DNA of 64,000 bases from Polytrichum commune. Its lineage: Eukaryota > Streptophyta > Polytrichopsida > Polytrichales > Polytrichaceae. Location: assembly GCA_950295325.1 (NCBI GenBank), contig OX485805.1:24973501-25037500 (forward strand), read 5' to 3'. The translations under genes and the position numbers were made by a program. Below the pieces are notes generated by a model that searched no databases, was not told where the DNA came from, and saw nothing but the letters and a program-made list of their open reading frames with translations. Below are positions 12,347 through 25,639 of this stretch, piece by piece. The first letter of the stretch is position 1, and every line of letters begins with the position of its first letter.

Positions 12347-13796
12347 TAGGCAGTGGATTGAGAAGTAATGAAACACCTAACATATCAAGTGTGTCAAATG
12401 TCGATAAGTTCTCAAGATAAACTCTATATTGTATTGGATGCAAACCGCAATTGTCCATCTTTGACAAGATTTGAGCACTTTGGGCAATGGTTACATTTTT
12501 ATAAGAATTATGTGTTATCGTGTCAATAGCCATAACCATATATAGTATGTCTTATTGTGTGAATTTTTGTTGTGTTTATAGGCCACCTACACATACAATC
12601 TAAAATATGTAACACACACATTACATTGGCTTGGGGTTTGTGACGTCATTGTAAACTCTTCCATCTTGGATGAAGGGGTTCTTATTGTAAACAAGTCCCC
12701 TAGATGTTGAGGGCCAATTTATCTCAATTAAATTTTAATAGAGTAATTTGGCATTCTTAAGGCCACCTTTGGAATCAAACAGTCTTAAAATAGTTGCCTG
12801 AAAGCTATACACACAAACACACAAACATATTAGTTCGTTGCGTTTTCATTTTCCGGTCATGGACGGGCTCAAGTAGATTCCACAAGAAATTGCCATTATA
12901 TCACATAGGTAAAAACTTATGTGAAAACAAATGGCACTGTAAAATATGCATAAGAAAGTGTAACCTCATAAAGCGCAATATCATGGGGTGGACTCTTCAT
13001 TGGAAACTTAAATGATGTGCATGGGTCACTATGAAATTAAACCCCCTGTACATGAGAAGTTTATAGAGAATAAAAGATGTATATGTACTAACAACATGCT
13101 AGAAAATGAACTCATGTATTTATACTAAGCTTTTCAATTTGATGGGATATATGCCTGTAGTACATATACAAACTATTCATCATGAAAAAAATAATCATTT
13201 ATTACATATAGAATCCACTTTCCCTTTCCAATGAGAAAGTCACTGACTGATTTTTTTAACCATGGCATGTAACTCAACAATGATATCGTACAATCATACT
13301 TAAGAGCTCAATAACTCGGCCAAAATCTTGAGGGAAAAATTAAAGGAAGCCCATGAGAGCTCCAAGAGCCTCTAGTTTGTTAGAAAACTAAACCCTAGTA
13401 GATGCAAACCCTAACAAGAAGAGACATGGTAGTCATTGAGGACTACGACCATGTGAAAACAAAGGATGAAACGTGCAGTGGATGGAACTAACACATGTAT
13501 TGTTAATTTTTTCTCTAAATCTTAGGCCCCCTTTTGCATATCTACCCTCACTATTGCATATTGGCCCTTGCATAAAAGTCAATAGCCTTTTTGGATGTAC
13601 ACACTAGAGAAAAACAATATCTCTCCCTTGATGTATACTATGTATGCTAATGCCTCAAACTTACACTCCGTTGCTTCATGCATGGTATGAAGAGTCCACC
13701 CCCTAGGCACACAATACTCTAATATAAACATGCATACTCATTAGTGCTTTGACGTAGATATGCTTATTCTAGTTACTTTTCCTAATTAGATACATG
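12347..13796. other. Intergenic, nothing recognised
   Basis: AT-rich; no coding evidence and no matched repeat. Confidence 0.5.
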
Positions 13797-14153
13797 TACA
13801 CTCTGAACTCCATAATATCAACCTCCTTAATGTCACTCCTCTTATATCTTGAAACCCTAGGGAACACATGTTCTCAATTTAAATCTCACTCCTTATTGTC
13901 ACAATTCCTTCCATATATCATAGTTTTTGACATTCAAACAAACCACCAAAGACTTCAATCCACATGCTTGGGTGTATCGCATTGTCATCATTGTAATTAA
14001 TGTCATTCTTGCAATATTGACTTGTGTTGTTCCATAATGTCACATGCTACGTTAGTTCTATTTTATCATGCATCCATGTTTACACTACATAACTCCTTAA
14101 TATCATGTGCACTTTAGTTGCCACAAGCATGGTAATACGGAGTTTAGGGTGTA
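13797..14153. mobile_element. MITE family C with TIRs, copy 1
   Basis: The left end TACACTCTGAACTCCATAAT is complementary to the right end TAATACGGAGTTTAGGGTGTA with few mismatches. The 357-bp element shares its interior (for example ACCTCCTTAATGTCACTC and GTGTTGTTCCATAATGTCAC) with a 453-bp copy at 60203-60655. Non-coding. Confidence 0.75.
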
Positions 14154-16229
14154 TTTAAATGATATGTGGTAAAATTTGGCTTCAAGAATGAATACCAACA
14201 AGAGATATGTTAACTAGATATTGGATTGCATGGTCAAAATATGATACCCATTCTAGATTCAATAATCAATTATAACACTACCTAGCTCCTTGGTTGTGTT
14301 TCACAGGACCATGCATCAAGAATGCATAATTCTCACTCAAGTTGTGTACTGTAGAGTTGTCAACAAACAACTATAATCTATCATAATTTTTTAGTTGGAG
14401 CCTTTTTCTTCGGAAAGAGACCATCATCTAGGTGCTTAGTAATATTATGATATAACTGGAGAGACATGTAATGACTCTCTAATGAACACAAGAATCTTCT
14501 AGTCCCATAAGCTTTATGGCTTCTTGGACTTTAAAAATCAATTTCACTTTAATAATGAGTGAATTATTCATATGAGCTCTTTCTTCTTCTTCTTCTTCTT
14601 CTTCTTTCCCTCCTTTTTGAGAAGAGTTGCTATGACCTCAATTTGGATTTGCTAACCATCCCGTACTAATCACGTATTTCATGTCCTAGGAGAATTGGGG
14701 TAGTTGGAAAAAATTGACCATTTAAGACCCATCTACCTTAAGATGTCTCCCTTACCTAATTTGCTCCAATACAATTATGGCAAGTAAGACAAGTGACTCT
14801 TTAAGGTGACAAGCCTTAGATACTTAAATTTTGACGATTAGGTTTGTGAAAATGACTATAGTCCAAGTTTGAACATCATGCACTCATAGTAACATTCTAG
14901 TAGATATGTTACTTAAATATGTCATCATTTACAAAGATCTTGGTTGAGGCGATGTCATTTCTTTTGTTCAAGTAGGAGCTACACGTCGAACATTAAATTG
15001 AGGTTGGGGTCAAAGAATTGGCTTTCCCTTTTGAAATTGAGATAATATGAGGTGGAAAAAGAGAATGTAGAATGAGCATTCGTATGATTCCCCTCCAACC
15101 TACTTTGCACATCCTAATTGTCATTCTCATTATATATTGGCGGAGAAAGTTTCCCCTACCGTAAGGCAAGATGAGTGAAATCTTTATAATGTAAAGTTTT
15201 GCCCACACTTACTGGTGGGCACGGTCACTGGACAACTTCCACCGATATGGGTTACTTTTCGGTCAATTTAAGCTAGCGACTAGATGTAACGTACTCAAGC
15301 GTTTGCTAGCTAAAAGCGAACATAAGGTGCCCGTACTGGTGGGAGTTGTTTGCTAGCTATGCCCCGCACTTACTGGTGGGCATGACATAAGTTAACGTTA
15401 ACGTTTATGATTAATAAGGTCTACAGTGACCATTTGTAGGTACACCATTCTTACGCCTACTAATGTGTGTTGAAAGTTAGTGTGAGTAGAGAATACCTTG
15501 ACCTGCTATATTTTATGTGTGGCTTGAAAATTTGAGGTAGTGCACTAATAATATACATGTTTAGAACCTAAACCCTAAAGTGAGCCCCTAAAGGACTATG
15601 ACGTTACCGCATTCACTACAATGAGCCACATTTCGTTCACTCAATTTTTGAAAAAAATTAAACTGTGAATCTCCTTTTACCAATCAAATATAGTTGAGTA
15701 TCCAAAGTTAATGCTAAAACATGATGTAAAATGGTTCAAGAATCTCAACCATCCCTCAATTTAGTTGTAGCGAATCATAGGTTCTTTACTATTGTACTGA
15801 TCTCAACTCTTTATGGATATAATTGCACATATTCTAAGCTTGGATGACTACAAATCATGTTCTTAGATTGGATGCTTGCCAAACTTGATTTAGAATAGAT
15901 TATTGCCGAGGTGACATTCACATCAACTTCACCAACTAGTGTTAATTGGGTAGCTAAGATAGTTGGGTCTTAAATGGTTACCGTTGTGAATTGTTGTATT
16001 ATTGTCCTCCCCCTCTTCCTCTCTTGATTAGCTCACTTCTCCTAGAATTGAGCTACGACTTGCTTAAACTACTGTAGGATGATAGCACGTTGGTCAGAAA
16101 ATGTCCGATAATTAAGTAATTACAAAAATATTTAGGTGTTCCGTAAAAATATTTATGAAAAATAAGTGACTATGTATACATATATTTATTTATTTAGGCA
16201 CATAACATGTCTTACATACAAATCCATTA
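14154..16229. other. Intergenic with a (TTC)n tract and a short repeated motif
   Basis: (TTC)n lies at 14581-14607. 15200-15390 carries three copies of a TACTGGTGGG motif (near 15210, 15333 and 15370) and several GCTAGC-type words, so it is a small internally repetitive segment of unknown kind. The rest shows nothing. Confidence 0.45.
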
Positions 16230-16237
16230 ACTATAAC

Positions 16238-16541
16238 CAGGGGCGTCACCAACCTTGATTTTCAAGGTAGGCCCGCTCGGGAAATCAAATTTTATCCAGT
16301 GCATATTTCTTCAAGAAAAATGTCATTTCATCCAATGCGTATTTCTCCTGGTAAATTTCATTATATTAAGTGCACTTATTAGGACCTAGGACGTCTTGTT
16401 AAACACGTTTTCGGGAGTATATGGACTGCTTGCCCAATATAGGGCTTATGTAGGCTCTTTATATGACCTAGGCTTTCAGGTGGGTCCTTCGGGCCCAAGG
16501 TAGGCCCGGCCTACCCGGGCCTAGGCCTCGCAATGCCCCTG
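16238..16541. mobile_element. hAT-like MITE with 8-bp target site duplication
   Basis: This 304-bp element starts CAGGGGC and ends GCCCCTG, the terminal pattern common in hAT superfamily MITEs. The eight bases on its left (ACTATAAC, 16230-16237) and right (ACTGTAAC, 16542-16549) match with one substitution, the 8-bp target duplication expected of hAT. There is no transposase. The right third is rich in GGCCCGG/CCGGGCC. Confidence 0.8.
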
Positions 16542-16549
16542 ACTGTAAC

Positions 16550-18248
16550 TTATCCATTCATTCATGGTGGTTAAGTATGTGATGTTAACCTCTGGGGTTT
16601 AGCTTAAGTCATCTTAGTGTGATAATTAAGGTTTTGAGCAATGTTTTCTATCGTTTTGTGCTCATGTTCAAAAATTTACAAACTTGGCTAAGAGATAGAG
16701 ACGAATCAATCATATGCTCCATCCTATTGACAAAGTTGAGAAAGTATTAAGTGTTGAGAAATTTCCTAATATTTAGGCTTTTTGACTAATTATTTTCCTT
16801 CCATTTAGGCCACTTGACTCATTAATTTCAAAAAAATTGGGCTCGATTTTTAAAATTATTTTCCGCCCAACACGCTATCAGCCTATGATGTACAACTTGT
16901 TTAGTTCTAAGAGTCATAATATTACTCAAAACCCTCTATATGTTCTTGTTCCTATTTTAAAGTAGTGTGGTGTGGGGAGATTCAAATTCAGTCTGGTTGA
17001 CTATAGATTCCAACATCTTAGTTATTTGTACCCAAATCTTATGTGTTGATTTGTTGGGCCCATGGAAAAGCTAAGGGACCTTGAGTAATGTTATGGATGA
17101 TTTGGATTTGTCATGAGGATTCAAATTTATGAGATGTTTTTATGACTTGCCCACATCTCGTATTGGTCGTTTATATGTAATGATTAGTGAATCCAAATCA
17201 AGTCCGCAATAGTGTCTATTTTCTTTATATGAAAATGAAGGTCATATGCATATTTCATTCATAGTCAAAGTGAAGAACATGCCTCTTAATAAATGACCGT
17301 ATAGTTTTCCTTAATTAAGTCACCTATTTAACTTATAATAGTTAATAAAAAATTTAAGCACATAGTCCAATTTTTGAATACGTGTCTTCTCGGAGTGTTT
17401 TTTTAAAGATAGATAACTAACCACACATCATTCAAAATATATTAAGTGTTTGATTTAAGATATGTATCGTATCAGGTTTATTCTACCTAGACCTAAGACA
17501 TTTTGATGCACGATAATAAATTGTGCAAAGTGCACTTTATGTTTAAAACAATACAAAGGGCACACGATCACACTAATGGTGCGTTCATACTAGTGTCACA
17601 TTGGTATACTTATGAATGCATGTAATCAACAAATAACGTCAATGCCGGTATTATAAGCTAACATGATTGGTATCAAAATCAAGATACTAGTCAAACTGCA
17701 TGGATATAGAACCAAATGAAACATTCTAGTGATTCCAATATCATTTACATAGGTCGATGGTGAACACAGTGGATGACACTAAATCACATGTATAGTGTAG
17801 TTGAACAACAACCTCTAGACCCACAAAGGTCATGAGCCCTTTGGTGTTAGATGTACTCTAGAGGGGGCTTCCACCCGCCCCACTCAGCCCCACATGTTGA
17901 CATCGTCAATGGGGTGGGAGATGTGAGAGTGAAGGAGAAGGCAAAGGAAAACACAATCAAAGGCGATATGAAGGTAGTAAGGGGGGAGGTAAGGGGAGTA
18001 ATGTTAAAAATTGGCCAATGCCTTGGGAAGAGAAATGATAGGTTATGTCAATCACGACATCTCAAATATTAATGTATTGCTAGGCATTGGACAAGTGGCT
18101 TTCTCTCCTTCAAGCTCAAGATGATCCTCACCACTGCAAACCCACCTTCAAGAAACACCTATATATTCTTTGCAACTTCTTTGCACAATGCCATCTCTTT
18201 CAAATCTTTCTATTTTTTCATGAACATGTATTGCATCTTGTAGAACTA
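16550..18248. other. Intergenic, nothing recognised
   Basis: AT-rich. A 73-codon ORF at 17851-18072 lies in a G/A-rich patch and has no family features. Confidence 0.45.
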
Positions 18249-18622
18249 CACTAAATATGATATTTAGTGTCACCAATTCTAATTGTCTTGCTCCATACTA
18301 ATTGTAAAATTGCGGTACAGTGTCAACAACACTAAATGTTAACCCAACATTATTTGTCACTCCTTGTAAGTTATTTTCAGGAGTTGTAGATTTATAGTGT
18401 TGCAATTACTATTGGTTACCAAATGAGTTTTCATCCAAATTTCAATCATCCATGACAATATTTCATCACAAGTTGCTGACAAATGAAGGCAGGGTTTTGG
18501 CCAATGGATGAACTCATCCATCATCCATGACAATATTTGTTCACTTTATTCATAAGAAGTGTCATCCAAAGAGTTGCCATGGTGACATTAAATACCATAT
18601 GACACTACATAACATATTTTAC
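18249..18622. mobile_element. MITE family B, second copy
   Basis: It begins CACTAAATATGATATTTAGTG after TA and shares GTCACCAATTCTAATTGTCTTGCTCC and the GTGACATTAAATACCATATGACA segment with the 12.0-kb copy. The right TIR is degenerate, so the end is approximate. Confidence 0.55.
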
Positions 18623-19339
18623 TTTACTACTTGAAATCTTTTTATAGTAGACACCATGTTTAACTCCCAAGTCTTACCCCTTTGAATGCAATGACCATTC
18701 CAAGACCAATTATGCCCTCAACTCTTGAAGCTAGGGAGCAAGCTTGGACTCTATAGAACGCAATTTTTAGATCTTTAAGCTCACACCTTGCCTATGATTT
18801 GAAGCGCAAGTATGAACACATAGCGAGTGATTGAAGATTTGGGTGTGTAGGTGGTGGCGTCAAGGGCATTTGCCACCCCAAATTGCCATGCCACGTCATG
18901 GTGTAAGTATTTATGGTGTTTGGTCTTGTTTCAAGGGGGCGACATGTAAATTGGAGTTGGATATAGAGTGTAGGGACCAATTCTCTCGACTTGGCATAAA
19001 ATACGTCATTACACCAACCAACTATTGTATGATAGTGTACAAGTTGTTTTACAGACAAGCTAAGCCTAGTGTGAAGCCACACAACAACCCCTTGGTTGAC
19101 GTCATCTTTCTCTAGTGATATTTTTAGGGTTTATGTTGACGTGTTCCTCAGAATTGTTCAATGACGTGTAGCTTGTACAAATCAACATTGTAATTTATCC
19201 CTTAAAGACTCGAAGCTACCACTGCTCGGTCTAAGTAATTGTTCATACAAGCCCAACAAGTACATTTGAAATTGTTCCTCACGTGCTCTCCAAGGTTGCA
19301 AGGAATTGTTTGACTTAACCAATTACAAAGACGTGAAAA

Positions 19340-19375
<36 letters not shown>

Positions 19376-20154
19376 GAGATCGTCGATATGAACCTAATTA
19401 TCTTCACACTTTCTATTGATACATATATTGGAGCTCCAATTCAAAGAATGCAATTGATAAATGAGTTAAATTTAAACACGTTTAATTATATTTCTTTAAG
19501 GCCCCTATAATACTATGTCTTAGTGTACACCAATATCAATATGTACTACGAGTTCAATTTGTACATATTTGTAACATTGGTTCAACTTATGCCATTGGAT
19601 GCAAACACATACATTGTATCAAAGTATGAACCTTTTTCCTTTTCCTTTTCCTTTTCCTTTTGTTCCCCTAATATAATTCGAAGTAAATAGAGGGTTTTAG
19701 ACCCACAAATAAATAAATACATAAAAATGGTTCATACACTTGGCGAAGCTCTTATAAATTGTGCATGGAATCCTATTTGGAGACCATGATTTCTTTAAGG
19801 GCTCATGAGAGCTTTGAGGTTAGATTGTCCAAGGTCACAATACAACACAGATAAGTGACATCCTTGGCATTTGATTTTCGCATGCACTCTACCACTATGA
19901 CCAACACAATCATAGCTAGGGTATCAAGGTACTAGATATTTTCAACCAACTATGTGGGAACCCACGGACTTACTCTTGGGGAAGACACGTACCTAACATT
20001 GGTTTGTCCCCATATATTCAAGGTGTTCACATTTGGAAAGAGGCAATAGTCTTCTAGGGTCTTATTATTCTTGTGATGCCCGTTCCATAAATACATGTAA
20101 AATTAGATGAATTCCGGATAAAGCAACACCCTAATTCATGCCAATGACAACATT

Positions 20155-20186
<32 letters not shown>

Positions 20187-20450
20187 GATTTTGCCTTTGA
20201 GATATAATTAAATGTAACATTCTTGAAGAATTGATTAAAACCTTCTAGTAAGACTAGGACACTTAGTAGAATCTACACCACAGTTAAAACATTAAACTAA
20301 ACCTAACCATGAGTTAACTTACCATGGTAACGGAAAGTTACCACGCTCCACGTTTTAGGGTTTTCAATGAGCTAAAGCGGCCACTATACCTTACTAAACC
20401 AATACTTAAACCCTAAGCTCCTCCATGTGAAAACTCTTTTACATGCTTGA
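18623..20450. other. Intergenic with (CT)n microsatellites
   Basis: (CT)n tracts lie at 19342-19371 and 20154-20185, and a (TTTTCC)n-like run at 19634-19662. An overlapping pair of ORFs at 18792-19115 on opposite strands has no recognisable features. No other structure seen. Confidence 0.5.
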
Positions 20451-20499
20451 AGGAGCAAACTCTTGGCTTAGAATGTGGACACAAGACTAGTGTGGAAGT

Positions 20500-22269
20500 G
20501 CATGGTGTTTGGTGTACTAAAGATTGTTACTATCCAAGAAGTTACACAATATGGCAAAAGAGCATGTTTGTATACTCATTGTTTTGTAGTGAGTATTGGT
20601 ATTTACAAATTCAATGGACTTGATAGGTGAGGTAAATGTGTGACATGGATTGCAATTGAGCTTAGCTGAAGACACCTGACACACGCCTTTCTAACACACA
20701 ATTGTATGTTTGGGTTGGCACGGGTGCAGGTGAGGCTAGCTCTTCACATTTTCAACACCAACAATAGTACATTACTCATGTTTGGATTTTTTTTCACTTT
20801 ATGATCTTATACTTGTGAAAGTTACTATATTACTTTGAACTAGTATCTTGATATGTACACAAACTCTGGAAAGTAGTTGAGATATTGAGAATACATACAA
20901 GTGAGGTATGTAAGTTTACATATTACATCCTTAACTTATTACTTGGTTGTAACAATAGTTATTATGCACAATGCAATGACATACTAGACTATGTTTTGAA
21001 CTCAGCTGCCATATGTAATGTGTTTTTGTGACCATGACACACATCATTACTTTTTAATACTTTATGCTATCAAACTTTGATTTGAAAGGAAGGGAACATG
21101 ATAGCATATCTAACCACTCTAATGAGAATACACACTCCTTGTTGAAAGTTCAAACTACTTCATATGATGTAGAACATAGCACTACATCCATAGCTACAAT
21201 GATGGATACTATGCTTTGGTGAGTAATAGACTTGTGATGAAAGAAAATCCCACCCACCCACCCTTGCTTTATTCTGATGAAAAATAAAAAGGAAAAGGCC
21301 TCTGAAAAGAGGAAGATCAAGCTTTGGAAAAAGAAAACTCTCTCTACTTTGCCATAAAAGACTCGCACAAGTAATAAATTATAACCCCAAATGAGTATTT
21401 ACTTTAGGGTTCAGTAAATCTTACCTAGAAAATATCCACCATAGATATGATTCTATGCATCTACGGACAAGGATGTTTATCTAATCCTATGTTAAGTGAA
21501 AGGAGACATGAGAATATCCTTTCAAAGGTTAAGCCGCTTTGACAATTTACCCTAAGTAACTTATGGGATTAGTGCAAAGTGTGCAGACTTGTGGGAGGTG
21601 TATGCTAACAACCTCATTTTCGGTCACACAAGTCTCAAATGGCTAAGGAACACGTAGAGTACTCAATGTTAGTGTGGGTATGCACTGATACAAAATGTGT
21701 GATCATGCCGTACTTGATTGTGTGACAACGGGTCTTATTGGGTTTTATTGTTATTCACCTCGTGTACGTTACGAACTTTCTCTTTGGTTTTGGTTGATGG
21801 CATGGGCAGAGGTGAGGCATACCCTTCACAACTTTGACAACTCTCTTAGGTTTTGTATTCCATCTTCTTTCAGAAATAGAGTGTCTATAATGTATAGACA
21901 TTCTACAAAGTAATGTAGAATACAAGACATTTTTGAGTTGTGATTGAACCTTGAATTGTCTCAAAATGCCTTATTGAGTTTGATTGTGCGCATATTAGAT
22001 ATGAAATGCAATACATTACGTAAAGGTGCAAATGTTACAACCTTAGTAGTTTGATGCTCAAAGGTTTAACCCCGCTAGACACATACCAAGATGAGATAGT
22101 TGCAAGAGTATAGAGATAGCTATGCATTGATATGGCCATGAGGGATGGTCCCACCCACCCTCCTGGGTCTTGAAAGGTACATAGATATGTAGGAAAATGG
22201 TTTGGCCTCTAAACAAGAGGATGTTGTAAGAAAGAACTATGCTTGAATATAGGCATAGATATACTCAAG

Positions 22270-22333
<64 letters not shown>

Positions 22334-23280
22334 TGATTCCACCCAATGACCAAAAATAACCCAAAAAAATTACTTTAATGTTGGGTAAAATCTACCCGAC
22401 AAACGTCCGATGTAGATCCGTTTCTATGAATCTATGGTCAAGGGTACTTACCTAGTTCTATAGCAAGTAAACGGGAAACCATGAGAGTTTTCTCTCATAG
22501 TTTAAGCAACATCGGTTGTTTACTCTAAGTAACCTTGAGATTAGGTTAAGAAGTTAGGACTAGTAAATGTGGAAGGCGTGTGTAACCTGCCACAAAGCTC
22601 ATCCTCACATGGTTCAAATGGCTAAAAAATAGGTAGAATACTCAATGGCAACATGTGTATGTAGTGATACAAAATGGATGTTTATGTTGTACATGATTGT
22701 GTGACATAGATAACAATTGGGTTCTGCTATTTTACCTCATGTACATTACTCACCCTCTATGTGGACTTGGTTGGTGGCATGGGCACATGTGAGGCAAACT
22801 TTTCCCAAATTTGGTAGCACTCCTAAGTTTTGTATCTCATCTTTCTTGAAAAAATTGTGTATATGTTGCTTAGGTATTCTACAAGAAGATTCATAATATA
22901 ATACATATGGATCTAAGGTAGACTTTTGAAGCTCCATTGATTTTGTCTTGCACACGTTTTGAACTTGAACATGTGAGCTTTGGATATTAAGCACAACACT
23001 TAACCTAAGTGTGAAGAGGGTACAACCCTACTAGATTCTTGATTGAGGTTATAACTTTTTACTTTTAGGAGGCAAACCTATACGGGAAAGTACCAAATTT
23101 GGAAAGACAGTTAGACAAAGATTTTCCTTGAGGGATGGTCCCACCCACCCTCCAGGGTATTGCAGGTTACACAAGTATGCAGGAGAATGGAATGGCCTCT
23201 AAACAAGAGGATGCACTAAGAAGTGACTAAGCTTGAAAGTAAGCATAGAATTGCTTAAGAAATGCCCAAATCTCTCTCTT
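20500..23280 (+). repeat. Tandem array of about 1-kb units (at least three diverged copies)
   Basis: Matching landmarks recur at roughly 0.9-1.1 kb intervals. GGCA(T/C)GGG..GGTGAGGC-like words occur near 20714, 21796 and 22772. TCCCACCCACCC occurs near 21248, 22150 and 23142. The GGCCTCTAAACAAGAGGATG segment is at about 22204 and 23193, and TTTTGTAT(T/C)(C/T)CATCTT at about 21853 and 22834. Identity is moderate, so the duplications are old. No ORF is conserved between units, which argues against a gene array. Confidence 0.65.
22273..22328. repeat. (CT)n microsatellite, about 28 units
   Basis: This uninterrupted CT run is the longest simple repeat in the window apart from the AT tract at 63.1 kb. 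It lies within the 1-kb tandem array; the neighbouring unit has only a short TCTCTCTC at the equivalent place, so it has expanded in one unit. Confidence 0.95.
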
Positions 23281-23301
23281 CAACATGCGCTAATATTATC
23301 A

Positions 23302-23699
23302 CACTAAATAGTGTTATCAGTGTCATATGATATTTTATGTCGTTGTGGTAAATTTTCCAGTGACACTTTCTTTGAACAAGTTTACAAGTATTGTCATCCC
23401 AAGTTAGTTTTAGTTCATCGAGTTACCAATCATGGAAATAAAGTTAGGCATATATTATGCATCCTACCATTTTTGTAATGAGATATTGTCATGGATGATT
23501 GAAATATGGACAAAAAATCACTTGGTATGTGACAATAATTGCAACATTGTAAATCTACAATTCCCCCCAAAAAAACTTACAAGAAATGACAAATTATGTT
23601 GGGTTTACATTAAGTGTTGAGGACACAATACCACAACTTTACAATTAGGATTGAGCAGGACAATTAGAATTGGTGACACTAAATATCGTAAGTTTAGTG
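23302..23699. mobile_element. MITE family B, inverted copy
   Basis: It runs from CACTAAATAGTG to TAAGTTTAGTG. In reverse complement it matches the 12.0 and 18.2-kb elements (GTCATATGATATTTTATGTC, GACAATTAGAATTGGTGACA). Non-coding. Confidence 0.6.
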
Positions 23700-23890
23700 T
23701 TGTGTTTCCAAGACCAGCCGGTTACACGTTGACATCTTTCGCTTTTTCTTAATTTGCATGAAGAATACTGCGTAAAATTCCTCTAACTGGATCCGTAATT
23801 CTCCTAAAGCTTTACTTTTGAATCGGTTATTTCTCAAACTCAACCGGTCCATTTTTATTTACTGTAGGCTACAGGGACGGTTCTTCCCGT
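23700..23890 (+). repeat. Dispersed repeat D (AACCGGTT family), copy 1
   Basis: It opens with a CCGGTTACACGTTGACATCTTTC motif, then CAAACTCAACCGG, and ends near a CCGTTCATTG segment. Related copies lie at 30160-30310, 31180-31360, 31915-32094 and 33335-33450, all in the same orientation. Confidence 0.6.
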
Positions 23891-25629
23891 TCATTGTGAA
23901 GGCCTCTGCTTCCGATAGTGATCCCCATACACATAAACTTAGAGAGAGATTAATTTATGGAGGTGGCCTACCCGAGTCATTGAGGCATTGAAAACGCCCC
24001 CCATCAACTAGGAAGATCTCGGTCGTCAATTGTAATCGGAGAGATCTAAAGGTTTTTATGTTGTCCCAGCTTTTGGCTTCTCTTCCCACCAGGTAGAGCT
24101 TGAAAAACTTCACATTGGATGAAATCTCTACCTCCGTCTACTTATGAATCTGGGATGAAAATTTCCAAACTCAATCCTTCATTAATAAGGACTTGTGGAA
24201 GAGATGGTGCCAACGGAGGGAATCCAACCCTTACCTCTTCCCTACCCTAAGGTAGAGCCAAGGGTGATGGCCACCAACTTCAAGTCCCTTGTGACAACCA
24301 AACTTGAAATGAAACTTTCATTGGGAACTTTGGGGAACCTTCAAATCCCACACAAATGCTCTCATACAACTGGATGAACAATCAACCCCTTCATCTTGCA
24401 AACATTGGTTTTCCATCCGCTAAAATTTCATCTATTGGTAGATTTTTTTTTGGCTTACCGAGAAGTTTTGTAGACTGTAGGATGGGGCGCTGTGAATGAA
24501 TGGCTTGGATGTGGTTTGCCCACAAAACCACACCCTCCATTCACAACGCATCAGTGACATGGGTGGCCTACCCTTACCTACCCTCCCTCCCTCCCTCCCT
24601 TCCTTCATGTCATGCTCTCTCCCTCACTTCCTACCCACCTTATTGATTGCATGGGTCTTCCTTAGCCAAGGCTACACACCCACTAGGCCACCAAAACCCT
24701 AAACCCTAAACTCTAAGAAGCAATGTTTTTACTAGACTCCCTCTTACCTTAGTAATAGTTGTGGGGGCCCAACTCAAAGAGTTGGGTGTTTAGCCTTGGT
24801 TGTCTTTCCTTTTCCTCATACTTAGTGATGGCCCACGCCAAACACTGCCTTGGTGACTATATCATTCGATGAAAAGTATTGATTTTGATACAAAATTATA
24901 ATGAATTTTTCATTTTGCACTAACGTTTGAATAAAGTTCTTCTTGAGAATAATGCTCATGTGAAGACAATTCTAACAGCACTCTAATCTTGCTATTCTTA
25001 GCCAATTTAAACTTCTTGGCATGTTTGTGTAACTGGGAGGTTTTTGAAGGTATAGGTACAACTAGCAAACTATACATTATAAGTTGATATGAGCCCAAAA
25101 TGAGTGCTCATATTTGTTTTATGTTTAGAATTTATTTAGAATTACATTTGGAGTGTTATTGAAACAATCAAAAGTATAAAAAGAGTGAGGCTTGGTGTGG
25201 TTTATGTTTTAGGCTTTAAGCCTATTTTGTGTGGTTAAGTAGAAGCTTAGTGATATTAGGGAGTGTTGTGGTTAAGTGAGTAGTGTTTGATGAAGCAAGA
25301 GGAAGGGCCTTGGATTTGAATGTTTGATTTAGAACATGCTTTTGTTGGTTTAGAGGGTGAGGATTTAGTGGATAGGATAAGGTCCTACTAAGTAGGAGAA
25401 GGTTAAGGGGTTTGTGGTCTTGGGTGCCCTCTCCTCCTCCTCCTCTCCTCTCTTCATTTCTTTTCTCTTCTTCTTGCTCTCTCTCTCTCTCTCTCTCTCC
25501 CCTCTAGAAGTTCTTGAGCTCTTAGAGCTAGGAAAATGTATGAATTAGGTAAGGATGTTTTAGGGAATTAGTGAAGTTATTTGGCGGGATTAGTTAGGGG
25601 CTTAGTGGGATTAACTAGCAAATTGTGGA
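23891..25629. other. Intergenic with telomere-like and CT/CCCT runs
   Basis: (CCCT)n lies at about 24580-24600. A short plant-telomere-like stretch (ACCCTAAACCCTAAA) is at about 24695-24710. A CT-rich patch at 25430-25500 precedes the minisatellite. No gene recognised. Confidence 0.5.
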
Positions 25630-25639
25630 TTAGACTACA

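Noticed and set aside
15200-15390. CRISPR-like or regulatory repeat array
   Set aside because: Only three short motif copies with irregular spacing in what is otherwise eukaryotic DNA.
20500-23280. Array of duplicated genes
   Set aside because: No frame is conserved between the units; stops fall at different places.
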